The notes: generated by a model from the letters alone, not told the origin. A stretch of DNA of 52,722 nt from JAZDPK01 sp043797615 (GCA_043797615.1 JAZDPK010000053.1:1-52722); one strand, 5' to 3'; positions 39,520 to 48,056 are shown, counted from the stretch's first letter. Program-made: numbers and translations.

Positions 39520-40104
39520 ATGCGCAAACCATTGCTCATCCCCATCGGCGGACCGACCGGCGTCGGCGAAAGCTCGGTCACCAAAGAAATAATCAAACGC
39601 TTGCCGAAGACCAAACGGCTTGTCACCACCACTTCCCGGCCGCCTCGGTTGAAAGAAAAAAACGGCAAAGATTATTTTTTTATCTCTGAAGCGGAATTCA
39701 AAAAGAGAATCAAAGAAAACAAATTTTTAGAACACACTCTTTTCGCGGTGCGCAACGTTTACTACGGATCGGAGAAGAAGCGCATCGACTACTGGCTGAA
39801 TCGCGGCTACAACGTAATCGCCAATATCGACAAAATCGGCGCGCTAAAAATGAAAGCGACCTACGGCAACCGCTGCGCCACTTTCTTTATTGTTCCTGAA
39901 AAATTCAGCGACCTGAAAAAACGCATTTTGCATCGCCAGCCGGATATCAGCAAAGAAGAATTGACCAAGCGTCTGGCTCACGCCCGCATTGAATTGAAAG
40001 ATAAAAAGCACTATGATTACGTCATTGCCAACAAACAAGGAAAATTGACGGAAACCGCTCGCCAGGCGCTAAACATAATCAAACGGAAACAACGCTTGAC
40101 TTAA
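39520..40104 (+). CDS. gmk: Guanylate kinase-like protein with altered P-loop
   Basis: The 194-residue protein has the guanylate kinase fold: P-loop region PIGGPTGVGESSVTKEI, TTTSRPPRLKEKNGKDYFFI (GMP binding), EHTLFAVRNVYYGSE, IANIDKIGALKMK and a C-terminal DYVIANKQ segment. The P-loop should read G-x-x-G-x-G-K-S; the Lys that contacts ATP phosphates is Glu here (GAA for AAA). This would normally abolish activity, so it may be a variant, an error or a non-catalytic paralogue. It follows cca after a perfect palindrome. Confidence 0.85.
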   Translation: MRKPLLIPIGGPTGVGESSVTKEIIKRLPKTKRLVTTTSRPPRLKEKNGKDYFFISEAEFKKRIKENKFLEHTLFAVRNVYYGSEKKRIDYWLNRGYNVIANIDKIGALKMKATYGNRCATFFIVPEKFSDLKKRILHRQPDISKEELTKRLAHARIELKDKKHYDYVIANKQGKLTETARQALNIIKRKQRLT

Positions 40105-40124
40105 CCAAAATAATACGATAGTAT
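40096..40124 (+). promoter_or_regulatory. Putative promoter of rplS
   Basis: TTGACT (40096-40101), 17 nt, TAGTAT (40119-40124), overlapping the end of gmk. Confidence 0.55.
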
Positions 40125-40151
40125 ATTCTTATTAACATTTAACAGATCAAT

Positions 40152-40538
40152 ATGGCAGAAAACAACCAACAACCAGCGGCAACCGCCGCTCCGGCCGTCG
40201 AAAAAAAGATCGACCGCAATTTCCCGTTGGTCAAAGCGGGAACGGTCGTGGCCGTGCACCAGGAAATTTCCGAAATCAACGCCAAGGGCGAAGAAAAGAA
40301 AAGAATCCAAACGTTCGAGGGCGTGGTCATCGAGCGGAACCACGGCAAACAGGCGGGCGCGACCATCACGGTGCGCAAAGTTTCCGACGGCGTGGGCGTG
40401 GAAAAAATCTATCCGCTGAATTTGCCGACGGTCAAAGATATCGAAGTGGTGAAGCAGCAGAAAGTCCGGCGCGCCAAGCTGCATTATCTGCGGGAAGCGC
40501 ACAAGAAAATGAAAGAAGGCGCAAACAAAAAAGAATAA
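40152..40538 (+). CDS. rplS: 50S ribosomal protein L19
   Basis: 128 residues. After a 25-residue Ala/Pro-rich extension, the L19 fold is clear: FPLVKAGTVVAVHQEI, RIQTFEGVVIERNHGKQ, ATITVRKVSDGVGVEKIYPL, DIEVVKQQKVRRAKLHYLR. L19 sits at the 30S-50S interface. The N-terminal extension is not in typical bacterial L19. It has its own promoter and terminator (40551) and no Shine-Dalgarno site. Confidence 0.96.
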   Translation: MAENNQQPAATAAPAVEKKIDRNFPLVKAGTVVAVHQEISEINAKGEEKKRIQTFEGVVIERNHGKQAGATITVRKVSDGVGVEKIYPLNLPTVKDIEVVKQQKVRRAKLHYLREAHKKMKEGANKKE

Positions 40539-40550
40539 TTTTCTCGATAA

Positions 40551-40583
40551 AAAAACGTCTCGGTTAAACGGGACGTTTTTTGT
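40551..40583 (+). terminator. Intrinsic terminator of rplS
   Basis: AACGTCTC, loop, GGACGTT, TTTT. Confidence 0.85.
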
Positions 40584-40620
40584 TTTCCATTCTTAATAAT
40601 CTTCTTTGCCCTCTTTCGCC

Positions 40621-40881
40621 CTATTCTGCCCCTTCTGCCTCTTTCTCCATTTTTCCCAACCGCGTGTAATAATCCGCGAATTCGTTCAAATGCGCGAGGC
40701 TGATTTTGCCGGTCATTGTCTCGTCGTCGTTCGTCACGTTCGTGGCCGGGCTGATAGTGCCGTGCTCCAGCTCCACGTCCAATCCCATGCGGAATTGCTC
40801 GACGTCGAATTTCGACCAATCAATGCCCAACGTTTCGCCGATGCGCTTGGCGTCGTCGGCAGTAAAATGTTTTTGCGACAT
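40621..40881 (-). CDS. DUF5661 family protein (86 aa)
   Basis: The 86-residue protein matches the family hallmark in order: FTADDAKRIGETLGIDWSKF, FRMGLDVELEHGTI, NVTNDDETMTGKISLAHLNE and the DYYTRL motif near the end. The family is widespread in Patescibacteria and in phages; its function is unknown. The gene has no Shine-Dalgarno site and its 3' end lies in a pyrimidine-rich word spacer. Confidence 0.85.
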   Translation of the reverse strand: MSQKHFTADDAKRIGETLGIDWSKFDVEQFRMGLDVELEHGTISPATNVTNDDETMTGKISLAHLNEFADYYTRLGKMEKEAEGAE

Positions 40882-40935
40882 AAATTTTAAATTTCCACCT
40901 GACTTTAGTCAGCGATTTTCGTTTTCAATTATTAA

Positions 40936-41178
40936 TTACGCTTTGGAAGATTCCACTTTCTTCCCTTGCCTATTCGCCACGGCGAAAATGTAAATAATTT
41001 CCAAAATGCCGACCGTGTTCAAAATCAGCATTACGACGAACCAGGCCGTGTGCCCGAGCCGGGCTGCTTTCCAAAGCGCGATCCCCTTCCAAGCCACGCT
41101 CCAAGCGATCAAAACGATCATCAGAAACCACATGCCGGCGAGCGCGCCGAGAAAATCCGACGGTTGTACGTTGTCCAT
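40936..41178 (-). CDS. DUF5652 family membrane protein (80 aa)
   Basis: Two membrane helices (residues about 12-32 and 45-66) with the family signature: WKGIALWKAARLGHTAWFVV between them and LILNTVGILEIIYIF in the second helix, followed by a short basic tail. DUF5652 is found largely in Patescibacteria, so it supports the taxonomic reading. Function unknown. It lies on the same strand as the DUF5661 gene, 55 nt upstream of it. Confidence 0.85.
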   Translation of the reverse strand: MDNVQPSDFLGALAGMWFLMIVLIAWSVAWKGIALWKAARLGHTAWFVVMLILNTVGILEIIYIFAVANRQGKKVESSKA

Positions 41179-41272
41179 AAAAATTGTTTATTAGTTTATT
41201 AGTTGATTGGTTGATTACTATGTATTGTTTAAGCTTAATTGCGAGCGAAGCGAAGCAATCTACTTTCGACAT

Positions 41273-42040
41273 TTAACGATTTATTCGTTGTTTCGCGTTA
41301 TTTCTGCTTTCCACATAATTGCAGTAATCGCATTTCGAATCGGCCGCCGGAATTTTATTCTGGCAAAGGCACTTCTTCGCCGCCAGGAGCGCCGGCTCGA
41401 CCCAGTTATCCTGGCCGCGATATTCAATCAAGGAAATATCGAATTCCAGCTTGGCGTCGAACGCTTTCGCGTCGCGCCGTCCGTTGCAGTAGACGAAATA
41501 ACCGGTATTCGAAACGTCAAAACCTTTGCGCCGCAAGAGCCATTGGTAAATTTCCATCTGGCGCTTGTAGCCGTCCTGCCACTCCTGATCAAGAGAAATG
41601 ATCTTGCCGGCTTTGCTGGTTGATTTGTAATCGACAACCATCAGTTCGCCTTTTTTGTTGATCCAAACGTCGTCCACCGCGCCGGTGACGATGAAATTCG
41701 TCGCAACATGGTGGTATTGAACCCCGACGAAATTCTCCCGCCAGGCGTTCAAATCCTGGTGAGCGAACGGGATGGCGTCGATGCCGTATTCTTTCATCAG
41801 CGGATGCGCTTTGCCCTTTGCCCGATGAATGTCGAATTCTTTTTTCAACAGCGCGTCAACCGCCGAATTCAAGTTGAACGGAAAGCCCGGCGGCCTGCCC
41901 ACGCCCAGTCTTCGATCTAAATAAAAACAGCGCGGGCACTCCAAAAAAAGATCCAGCTTTGAACGGCTCAGTTTGAATGGCCGTTTTGATTTCGGATCGA
42001 AAATATTTCCTTTTCGCGATGCATTGTAATACTTGGACAT
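41273..42040 (-). CDS. PD-(D/E)XK nuclease superfamily protein (255 aa)
   Basis: A RecB/Cas4-like nuclease fold: an N-terminal SRSKLDLFLECPRCFYLDR (family feature: Cys-containing helix next to the fold), the catalytic D in GAVDDVWI, and VVDYKSTSKAG (D-x-K). The C-terminal segment CLCQNKIPAADSKCDYCNY together with CPRC near the N-terminus could hold a 4Fe-4S cluster, as in Cas4 and AddB. The start at MSKYYNASRK (42040) is chosen; the frame continues upstream without support. No CRISPR array is in the window. It may act in DNA repair. Confidence 0.82.
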   Translation of the reverse strand: MSKYYNASRKGNIFDPKSKRPFKLSRSKLDLFLECPRCFYLDRRLGVGRPPGFPFNLNSAVDALLKKEFDIHRAKGKAHPLMKEYGIDAIPFAHQDLNAWRENFVGVQYHHVATNFIVTGAVDDVWINKKGELMVVDYKSTSKAGKIISLDQEWQDGYKRQMEIYQWLLRRKGFDVSNTGYFVYCNGRRDAKAFDAKLEFDISLIEYRGQDNWVEPALLAAKKCLCQNKIPAADSKCDYCNYVESRNNAKQRINR

Positions 42041-42079
42041 ATGATCAATCATCTCACTTTTCCAGGAGCAAATCAAATT

Positions 42080-42114
42080 TAAAAATAATAAAAGAGGCTT
42101 TAGCGAAAGCCTCT
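42080..42114 (-). terminator. Intrinsic terminator of the gene at 42126
   Basis: Minus strand: GAGGCTTT, loop CGCT, AAAGCCTC, TTTTATTATTTTT. Confidence 0.85.
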
Positions 42115-42125
42115 TCGTTTGAATC

Positions 42126-42488
42126 TTAATCAACGAATTCGACGCCAAGAATCCGATAAGCGTCATCGGAAAATTCCACCAGCGTCTTATCCGAATTGGA
42201 AAAGACCGTTTTGAAGACCGGAAAATTTCCATCATCCAACCGCAGGCGGCAACGTTCCATGATCTTTAGAACTTGATCGGTCGCGGCGATGTAAATGCCT
42301 TTGCAATAACTGCGATTCCGAAAAGTCCTGCTCAAAAGATCAATCGCTTTCGCCCAGATGGAATCTTGCTCCTCGGTCGTAACCGGGCATTGGCTGTTGC
42401 TTTCGCGGTTCGCATCGCCATACACGACTTTGCCGCGCAAACTCTCAGCCTTGTCATAATAACTCTGATATTCGCTGTCTCTTTCCAT
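42126..42488 (-). CDS. Hypothetical protein (120 aa)
   Basis: AAAGGAGG lies 6 nt before ATG 42488. A soluble protein with a charged N-terminal helix (MERDSEYQSYYDKAESLRGK) and short strands (FPVFKTVFSN, LVEFSDDAYRILGVEF) toward the end; three Cys (SQCPV, SYCKG, ERCRL). No family recognised. Single-gene unit with promoter (42543-42571) and terminator. Confidence 0.7.
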   Translation of the reverse strand: MERDSEYQSYYDKAESLRGKVVYGDANRESNSQCPVTTEEQDSIWAKAIDLLSRTFRNRSYCKGIYIAATDQVLKIMERCRLRLDDGNFPVFKTVFSNSDKTLVEFSDDAYRILGVEFVD

Positions 42489-42542
42489 TTCACGCCTCCT
42501 TTGCTCTTTTCATTAAGATTAAAAAAATGGACAAGCAATGGT

Positions 42543-42571
42543 ATTCTAACATCATTTCAATTATTTTGCAA
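42543..42571 (-). promoter_or_regulatory. Putative promoter of the gene at 42488
   Basis: Minus strand: TTGCAA (42571-42566), 17 nt, TAGAAT (42548-42543). Confidence 0.55.
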
Positions 42572-42577
42572 TATCAA

Positions 42578-42632
42578 AAAGCCCCGCTTCGACTCGTAAA
42601 CTTTCACGAAACGAAGCGAGGCGTGGAGAGCC
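42578..42632. repeat. CCCGCTTCGACTCG hairpin repeat
   Basis: CCCGCTTCGACTCG...CGAAGCGAGGCG forms an imperfect hairpin, relative of the ones at 30801 and 34842. Confidence 0.65.
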
Positions 42633-42670
42633 CCGCTCACGGCGGAACTTTTTGGCGTATTTCAGCTGCG

Positions 42671-42877
42671 CTATTTCTTTTCCAGTTTCGCGGCGATCAC
42701 GATCATCCAGATCGCGGCCAGGCCGACGAGCGCGTAGATGATGGTTTCAAGCCAAGCCACCGATCCGAAGATCGCGGAGACCAGATTCCACTTGAACACG
42801 GCGATCAGACCCCAGTTCAAACCGCCGATGATGACCAGAACCAAGGAAATCCAGTCGAGTGCATTGAGCTTTTTCAT
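42671..42877 (-). CDS. DUF378 family membrane protein (68 aa)
   Basis: Two membrane helices with the family pattern: LDWISLVLVIIGGLNWGLI (first helix with the conserved G-G-L-N-W-G) and IIYALVGLAAIWMIVI (second helix with the Val-Gly-Leu-Ala). The family is common in many bacteria and its function is unknown. No Shine-Dalgarno site before ATG 42877. Confidence 0.85.
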   Translation of the reverse strand: MKKLNALDWISLVLVIIGGLNWGLIAVFKWNLVSAIFGSVAWLETIIYALVGLAAIWMIVIAAKLEKK

Positions 42878-43021
42878 AGTTAGACGATATATTAAGAATT
42901 AAAATTAGAACGTTAATTTTTAATATATATTATTTATATTATAACACAAAACAAGGCAATAACGAAATGCAAATAAAAAACAGTGGATAAACATTTTCCG
43001 CTGTTTTGCCGGCTATTCTGA

Positions 43022-43144
43022 CTAAATCCAGTTCAAATAATCCTCTGTAATTTCCGCCAAGCTCAAAACTAAATTTTTCGTTGGTTATATTTTTCTTTTG
43101 CCAACAATTACGCCGTCCAGGTCGAAGATGATACCTTTAATCAT
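43022..43144 (-). pseudogene. Remnant of a HAD-superfamily hydrolase gene
   Basis: The frame from ATG 43144 reads MIKGIIFDLDGVIVGKRKI, the first strand and the D-x-D-G motif of HAD phosphatases, then TAA at 43085-43087. The same frame continues PTKNLVLSLAEITEDYLNWI and stops at 43022. A real HAD protein has 200 or more residues, so most of the gene is deleted. 42884-43261 has no intact gene. Confidence 0.6.
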
Positions 43145-43184
43145 AAAATATTGACTTAATTTAGACGATATTTACAATAAATAG

Positions 43185-43213
43185 TTGACAAAATATTTTT
43201 CATGTGATACAAT
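43185..43213 (+). promoter_or_regulatory. Promoter of the gene at 43262
   Basis: TTGACA (43185-43190), 17 nt, TACAAT (43208-43213). A second candidate (TTGACT 43151, TACAAT 43173) lies upstream. Confidence 0.7.
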
Positions 43214-43261
43214 CAAACGTTCTCAACTGTTCATTTTTAACCAAATAGAAAGGTGGAATAA

Positions 43262-43714
43262 ATGAAGAATTACCGTGAAATGACCCAAGCCGAAATCAAT
43301 GACACTATCGAATCAATCCTCACGCGCAGCTATTCGTGCGACTCTGACGGAGAAATGAAAAAGATGATAAAGGAAGCGATAAAAACGGAACTCGGCTTCG
43401 ATGGATTAATTCAGATCACTATTAAATCGGTAGGCTCCAAAAGAAAAGAAATCAACGTCAACCTGAAAAAAACCTACCAGGAATTGACTGACGAAGAAAT
43501 CAAGTTCATAGTCAGAGATGTCCTCGACAACTACCGTTATTCCGCTGCCGACGATGAGACGGTGAGCGAAATGGTCAAGAAACAGATCACTGAGGAACTC
43601 GGCTACGATGGCGCTCCCGCCGTTAGTTGCAGCTCAACGCGTTCGGAAGGAATGATCATGCGCATGTTCAGCGTCATGATCTTCACCCCGAGAGGTGAAA
43701 GTCTCAGCATCTGA
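43262..43714 (+). CDS. Internally duplicated hypothetical protein (150 aa)
   Basis: AAAGGTGG lies 6 nt before ATG 43262. The protein consists of two repeats of about 70 residues: YREMTQAEINDTIESILTRS / YQELTDEEIKFIVRDVLDNY, followed by EMKKMIKEAIKTELGFDG / EMVKKQITEELGYDG and a beta segment ending in INVNL / MIFT. Each unit is a helical pair followed by strands. No family recognised. Single-gene unit with a strong terminator (43721). Confidence 0.75.
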   Translation: MKNYREMTQAEINDTIESILTRSYSCDSDGEMKKMIKEAIKTELGFDGLIQITIKSVGSKRKEINVNLKKTYQELTDEEIKFIVRDVLDNYRYSAADDETVSEMVKKQITEELGYDGAPAVSCSSTRSEGMIMRMFSVMIFTPRGESLSI

Positions 43715-43720
43715 CAACCC

Positions 43721-43756
43721 GCCCCCAGAGGACATCCTCAGGGGGCTTTTGTTTTT
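43721..43756 (+). terminator. Intrinsic terminator
   Basis: GCCCCC, inner GAGGACATCCTC, GGGGGC, TTTTGTTTTT. Confidence 0.9.
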
Positions 43757-43795
43757 AAAATATCATAGAAGTTTCGCGTTGTTTAGCGTCGGTGT

Positions 43796-44416
43796 TTAGC
43801 GTTTTTTCGCGTCTGCTTTTATCATCTTCACTATCTCCGGAAATTCGGAAATTTTAAAATGCCCGTTCTTGCTTTCGTAAATCGTGAAATGCGCATGTTT
43901 CAATTTTTTCTTGAATTTTTCGGCGAAAGCGAGCGGGACAATGTCATCATCCTTTGAAAACATCAAATAAAGATTTTTGCAATTTTTTTCAAGCAAAGAC
44001 AAATCGGATTTCAATCTGAATCCACCCACCAGATCTTCGCCCGGCAGGCTGTTGTCGTACGGCGGGCAGATCAAATAAGCGGACAATATTTTCCTGGGAA
44101 ATTTGTTCTCCGACAAATATTTCGCCAGGAAAATTCCGCCCAGCGACAAGCCGATCAGGATAACATTGTTTCTGAGCAGCGGAATATGGCGTTCAAAGAA
44201 AATTTTCCAGTCTTCGTATTTCGCGTTGTCCGCCAGCGGCATGCGCGGCCTCGCGATTTGAAAATTCCGGCCCAAATTTTTTTCCAGATATTCGTCATAC
44301 CAGCGTTTTTTCTTTTCAAGCGTAATATCCCTGTTTTTCAAATAGCGCAAATAATTCTTCCGATTTTTGAAAGTCATGCCGCCGTGAATAAACAAAATTT
44401 GCGTCTTTTTTTTCAT
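43796..44416 (-). CDS. Alpha/beta hydrolase, RBBP9/YdeN-like (206 aa)
   Basis: Serine hydrolase fold: FIHGGMTF (oxyanion strand), nucleophile in GLSLGGIFLA (G-x-S-x-G), acid in MFSKDDDIVP and His in NGHFKI near the C-terminus, giving a Ser-Asp-His triad. The substrate is not known. It lies 26 nt downstream of the NUDIX gene on the same strand, so the two may share a transcript. Confidence 0.85.
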   Translation of the reverse strand: MKKKTQILFIHGGMTFKNRKNYLRYLKNRDITLEKKKRWYDEYLEKNLGRNFQIARPRMPLADNAKYEDWKIFFERHIPLLRNNVILIGLSLGGIFLAKYLSENKFPRKILSAYLICPPYDNSLPGEDLVGGFRLKSDLSLLEKNCKNLYLMFSKDDDIVPLAFAEKFKKKLKHAHFTIYESKNGHFKISEFPEIVKMIKADAKKR

Positions 44417-44442
44417 ACAAATCCCATTAATGCAAATAAATT

Positions 44443-44895
44443 TTACAATTTTCCCTCTGCAATCAGCTCAATCGACGATTTTCCCGTTTGGATTTTCATG
44501 ATCGTTTCATTTCCGCCTTCCAAAAGATGTTTAATCCGCTCAACCTGTTTCGTCGAGGTGTTTTTCGGAATTTCGTGGACGTGGAAATATTTTATTTCTT
44601 TCGCTTCTTCATTTAAAGTCAACGCGCCGCCCGTTATTTTGCATTCGAACGAAAAGCACACTTCATCGCGCTCCGGCTTGCTGTAGACGCCGGCCAGTTT
44701 AACCACCTCGACGTCATATCCGGTTTCTTCCTTCACTTCGCGAATCACGCAATGCCACGGCGACTCGCCTTTTTCCAATCCCCCACCGGGCAAATTCCAC
44801 AAATCGTAATCGTGCCGCAAAACCAAAAGCACGCGATTCAATTCGTCTCTAATGATGCCAAAAACGCCGATGGTGAAGGTGTGCTTCATATTCAT
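44443..44895 (-). CDS. NUDIX hydrolase (150 aa)
   Basis: The NUDIX box is complete: G-G-G-L-E-K-G-E, then seven residues, R-E-V-K-E-E-T-G-Y. The fold around it (TIGVFGIIRDELNRVLLV, LWNLPGGGLEKGES) is typical. Such enzymes hydrolyse nucleoside diphosphates linked to another group; the substrate is not determined. I set the start at MNMKHTF (44895); ATG 44913 is an alternative. Confidence 0.9.
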   Translation of the reverse strand: MNMKHTFTIGVFGIIRDELNRVLLVLRHDYDLWNLPGGGLEKGESPWHCVIREVKEETGYDVEVVKLAGVYSKPERDEVCFSFECKITGGALTLNEEAKEIKYFHVHEIPKNTSTKQVERIKHLLEGGNETIMKIQTGKSSIELIAEGKL

Positions 44896-45008
44896 CTTAA
44901 GCTTACAATTCAAGATTGCGTCGCCTTTCTTTTAAATAAAATTTACATTTTGATAATTGCTCGCAAATAAAATTATCTTCTTAAGTACTTTTCCGCGTGG
45001 TTTCGCGT

Positions 45009-47882
45009 TTAACCCAGCACCTTCTTCAGATACTGCCCGGTAATCGACTTTTTCGACGCGGCGATATCCTTCGGCTCGCCTTCGGCAACGAGGTAGCCGC
45101 CTTTGGCGCCGCCTTCCGGCCCGAGATCGATGATCCAGTCGCAATTTTTAATCACATCCAAATTATGTTCGATAATTAAAACCGTGTTGCCCTTGTCCGC
45201 CAATCTGTTTAAGATGAAAAGCAACCGCTTAATGTCGTCAAAATGCAAACCAGTGGTCGGCTCGTCGAGAATGTACAGCGTTTTTCCGGTGGCGTAGCGC
45301 GACAATTCCGTCGCCAGCTTGATGCGCTGGGCTTCGCCGCCGGACAAGGTGGTGGCCGATTGCCCGAGCGTCAAATAACCAAGACCAACTTCCTCGAGAA
45401 TGGTCAGTTTTTCGTTTAAAATCGGCGTATCGTTGAAAAATTGCTTGGCTTCGGTCACGGTCATGCCGAGAACGTCGGCGATATTTTTGCCGCGGTAATG
45501 GATTTCCAAAGTTTTTTTGTTGTAGCGTCGGCCTTTGCATTCCGCGCACTCGACGTAAACGTCCGGCAGGAATTGCATTTCAATTTTGATGAGCCCGTCG
45601 CCGCCGCACGCTTCGCATCTGCCGCCTTTGACGTTGAAGCTGAACCGGCCCGCGTCGAATCCTTTGATTTTCGCTTCCGGCACGCCGGCGAAAAGATCTC
45701 GAATGTAAGTGAATACGCCGGTATAAGTCGCCGGATTCGAGCGCGGCGTTCGCCCGATCGGCGACTGGTCGATGCTGATCACTTTGTCCAAATTTTCCAA
45801 ACCCAATATTGTTTTGTGCTCGGCCGGCAATTCTTTCGAACGGTAAAAATACCGGGCCAAAGCTTTGGCCAGAATTTCCGTCATCAAAGTCGATTTGCCC
45901 GATCCGGAAACGCCGGTGATCGCCACCAATTTGCCGAGCGGAATTTTTACGTCGATGTTTTTAAGATTGAAAGCCTTGGCGCCCTTTATTTCAATCGATT
46001 TTCCGTTGCCATGCTTTTCTTTTTTCATGAGCTCGATTTTTTCCTTGCCGGACAGATATTTGCCGGTCAAAGATTTCGGATTTTTTTTAATTTCCGCGAG
46101 CGTGCCTTGGCCAACGATCTCGCCGCCGTAAATGCCGGCGCCCGGACCGATGTCGATTATGTGGTCGGCCGCGAGCATCATCGCTTCATCGTGTTCAACA
46201 ACAATAACGGAGTTGCCTTTGTCGCGCATCGCTTTCAAACTGTCGATGAGTTTGCTGTTGTCTGCTTGGTGCAATCCGATCGACGGCTCGTCAAGGACAT
46301 AAATCACTTCGGACAGCGCCGAACCGAGCTGGGTGGCCAATCTGATGCGCTGGGCTTCGCCGCCGGAAATCGAGGTCACGCTCCGGCCGAGCGACAAATA
46401 GCCAAGACCGACATTCTCCAGAAATCCGACGCGCTGTTCGATTTCTTTGATGATCGCGCCGGCGATTTTGAACTCGTCGTCGCGGATCGCCTTGGCCACG
46501 TATCGGAATTCTTTTTTCGGCAGTTTGTTGTTTTTGAATTTCAAGCTTTTTAAAATTTCCGCCACCAATGTTTTCAGATCGCTGACCGCCACGTCCGTGT
46601 AGTCGACGATGGACAGTCCGCCGACCATCACGGCCAGGCTTTCCTTTTTCAAACGCTTGCCGCCGCAGGCCGGGCACACGTGCATGCGCATGTATTTTTC
46701 GATTTCTTTTCGAATATAATCGGAATCGGTTTCCAGGTATTTCTTTTCCAAGCCCGGAATCACGCCATCGAACGTCATTTTCTTCATGCCGATGTCGTAT
46801 TCTTCCTCGCCGGTGCCGTACAAAACGATCTGGCGGGCGTGGGCGTTCAATTTTTCCACCGGCTCGTCGATGGAAAAGCGGCGGCGCTTAGCCACGGCGG
46901 CAAGCAGCTGCCAAATCGAAGTTTGATTCGAGAATATTTTCGTCCACGGCTTGATCGCGCCCTGCGCCAGAGTCAAGCGCGGATTGTTTATAACAAGATC
47001 AGGATCAACTTCCTGCTTCGTGCCGAGTCCGGTGCAGACCGGACAGGCGCCAAACGGCGAGTTGAACGAGAAGCTGCGCAGTTCGATTTCCGGCAAATCA
47101 ATGTCGCATTTCGGGCAGGTGTAGAATTGGCTGAAGATCGTATCGCCCGCCTTGTCCGAACGCAAAATCACCACCAGGCCGTTGCCCAAATCGGCGGCGA
47201 CTTTAACGGATTCGCGCAATTGGTTTTTCGTTTCCTTGTCGCGATCGAGCAAAATGCGGTCGACCACGATTTCAATCGTGTGCTTTTTCTGTTTGTCGAT
47301 TTCCGCGTTGTCGATCTCTTCAATATTGTAGAGAATGCCGTCGAAACGCACTTGATAATAATTCGCCTTTCTGATTTCTTCAAAAATTTTCGTGTGGCTG
47401 CCCTTCTGCTCGCGGATGATCGGCGACAAAATTGTAACGTTAACTTTGTGGTTTATCGCCCAAATTTTTTCCACAATTTCATCAACTGTTTGGCGATTAA
47501 CTTCCTGTCCGCAGTTCGGGCAATGCGGATGTCCGATGCGGCTGAACATTAACCTTAATAAATCGTAAATTTCCGTGATCGTGCCCACGGTCGAGCGCGG
47601 ATTCTGATTCGAGTAGCGCTGTTCGATGGCGATGGCCGGCGACAATCCGGTAATTTGATCAACGTCCGGCTTTTCCTTCACTTCCAGAAATTGGCGGGCG
47701 TAGGAAGACAGGCTTTCAACGTAGCGCCTCTGCCCTTCGGCGTAAATGGTGTCGAACGCTAAAGAAGATTTTCCCGAGCCGGAAAGGCCGGTGATGACCA
47801 CAAGCTTGTTCCGCGGAATATCGATGTTGATATTCTTCAGGTTGTTCACTTTCGCGCCGCGAATGGAGATTTTATTGGACAT
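45009..47882 (-). CDS. uvrA: Excinuclease ABC subunit A
   Basis: The damage-sensing ATPase of nucleotide excision repair. Two ABC ATPase modules: Walker A GLSGSGKSSL (N) and GVSGSGKST (C), signature SLGRSVTSISGGEAQRIRLA and SATTLSGGEAQRIKLA, Walker B YVLDEPSIGLH and YILDEPTTGLH. Zinc modules: CPNCG...C type near residue 120, CPACGGKRL and CEACGGDGLI, CAECKGRRY. The length of 957 aa is normal. No Shine-Dalgarno site. Confidence 0.97.
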   Translation of the reverse strand: MSNKISIRGAKVNNLKNINIDIPRNKLVVITGLSGSGKSSLAFDTIYAEGQRRYVESLSSYARQFLEVKEKPDVDQITGLSPAIAIEQRYSNQNPRSTVGTITEIYDLLRLMFSRIGHPHCPNCGQEVNRQTVDEIVEKIWAINHKVNVTILSPIIREQKGSHTKIFEEIRKANYYQVRFDGILYNIEEIDNAEIDKQKKHTIEIVVDRILLDRDKETKNQLRESVKVAADLGNGLVVILRSDKAGDTIFSQFYTCPKCDIDLPEIELRSFSFNSPFGACPVCTGLGTKQEVDPDLVINNPRLTLAQGAIKPWTKIFSNQTSIWQLLAAVAKRRRFSIDEPVEKLNAHARQIVLYGTGEEEYDIGMKKMTFDGVIPGLEKKYLETDSDYIRKEIEKYMRMHVCPACGGKRLKKESLAVMVGGLSIVDYTDVAVSDLKTLVAEILKSLKFKNNKLPKKEFRYVAKAIRDDEFKIAGAIIKEIEQRVGFLENVGLGYLSLGRSVTSISGGEAQRIRLATQLGSALSEVIYVLDEPSIGLHQADNSKLIDSLKAMRDKGNSVIVVEHDEAMMLAADHIIDIGPGAGIYGGEIVGQGTLAEIKKNPKSLTGKYLSGKEKIELMKKEKHGNGKSIEIKGAKAFNLKNIDVKIPLGKLVAITGVSGSGKSTLMTEILAKALARYFYRSKELPAEHKTILGLENLDKVISIDQSPIGRTPRSNPATYTGVFTYIRDLFAGVPEAKIKGFDAGRFSFNVKGGRCEACGGDGLIKIEMQFLPDVYVECAECKGRRYNKKTLEIHYRGKNIADVLGMTVTEAKQFFNDTPILNEKLTILEEVGLGYLTLGQSATTLSGGEAQRIKLATELSRYATGKTLYILDEPTTGLHFDDIKRLLFILNRLADKGNTVLIIEHNLDVIKNCDWIIDLGPEGGAKGGYLVAEGEPKDIAASKKSITGQYLKKVLG

Positions 47883-47894
47883 AAGGAGAAAAAA

Positions 47895-48056
47895 TTATAT
47901 GTACGAGGTAACAACATGATCCACTGATTTGCAACGTGATCCACATGATTAGTCTAGAATTTAAATAATTTAGACAAATCAGTTTGCTCCACAGGCGCAT
48001 CCGCCTTTGGCGGAGATCAGTTGTTTATCATGTTGATCAAGTTGTAACATGCGACT
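47895..48056. repeat. GATCAAC-word palindrome, copy 2, with nested hairpin
   Basis: Left arm 47905-47965 (ACAACATGATCCACTGATTT) and right arm 47969-48050 (AATCAG...GTTGATCAAGTTGT) are inverted. A small hairpin (GCATCCGCCTTTGGCGGA, about 47998-48016) interrupts the right arm. Confidence 0.8.

Noticed and set aside
45441..46553. 370-residue plus-strand ORF
   Set aside because: Antisense to uvrA.
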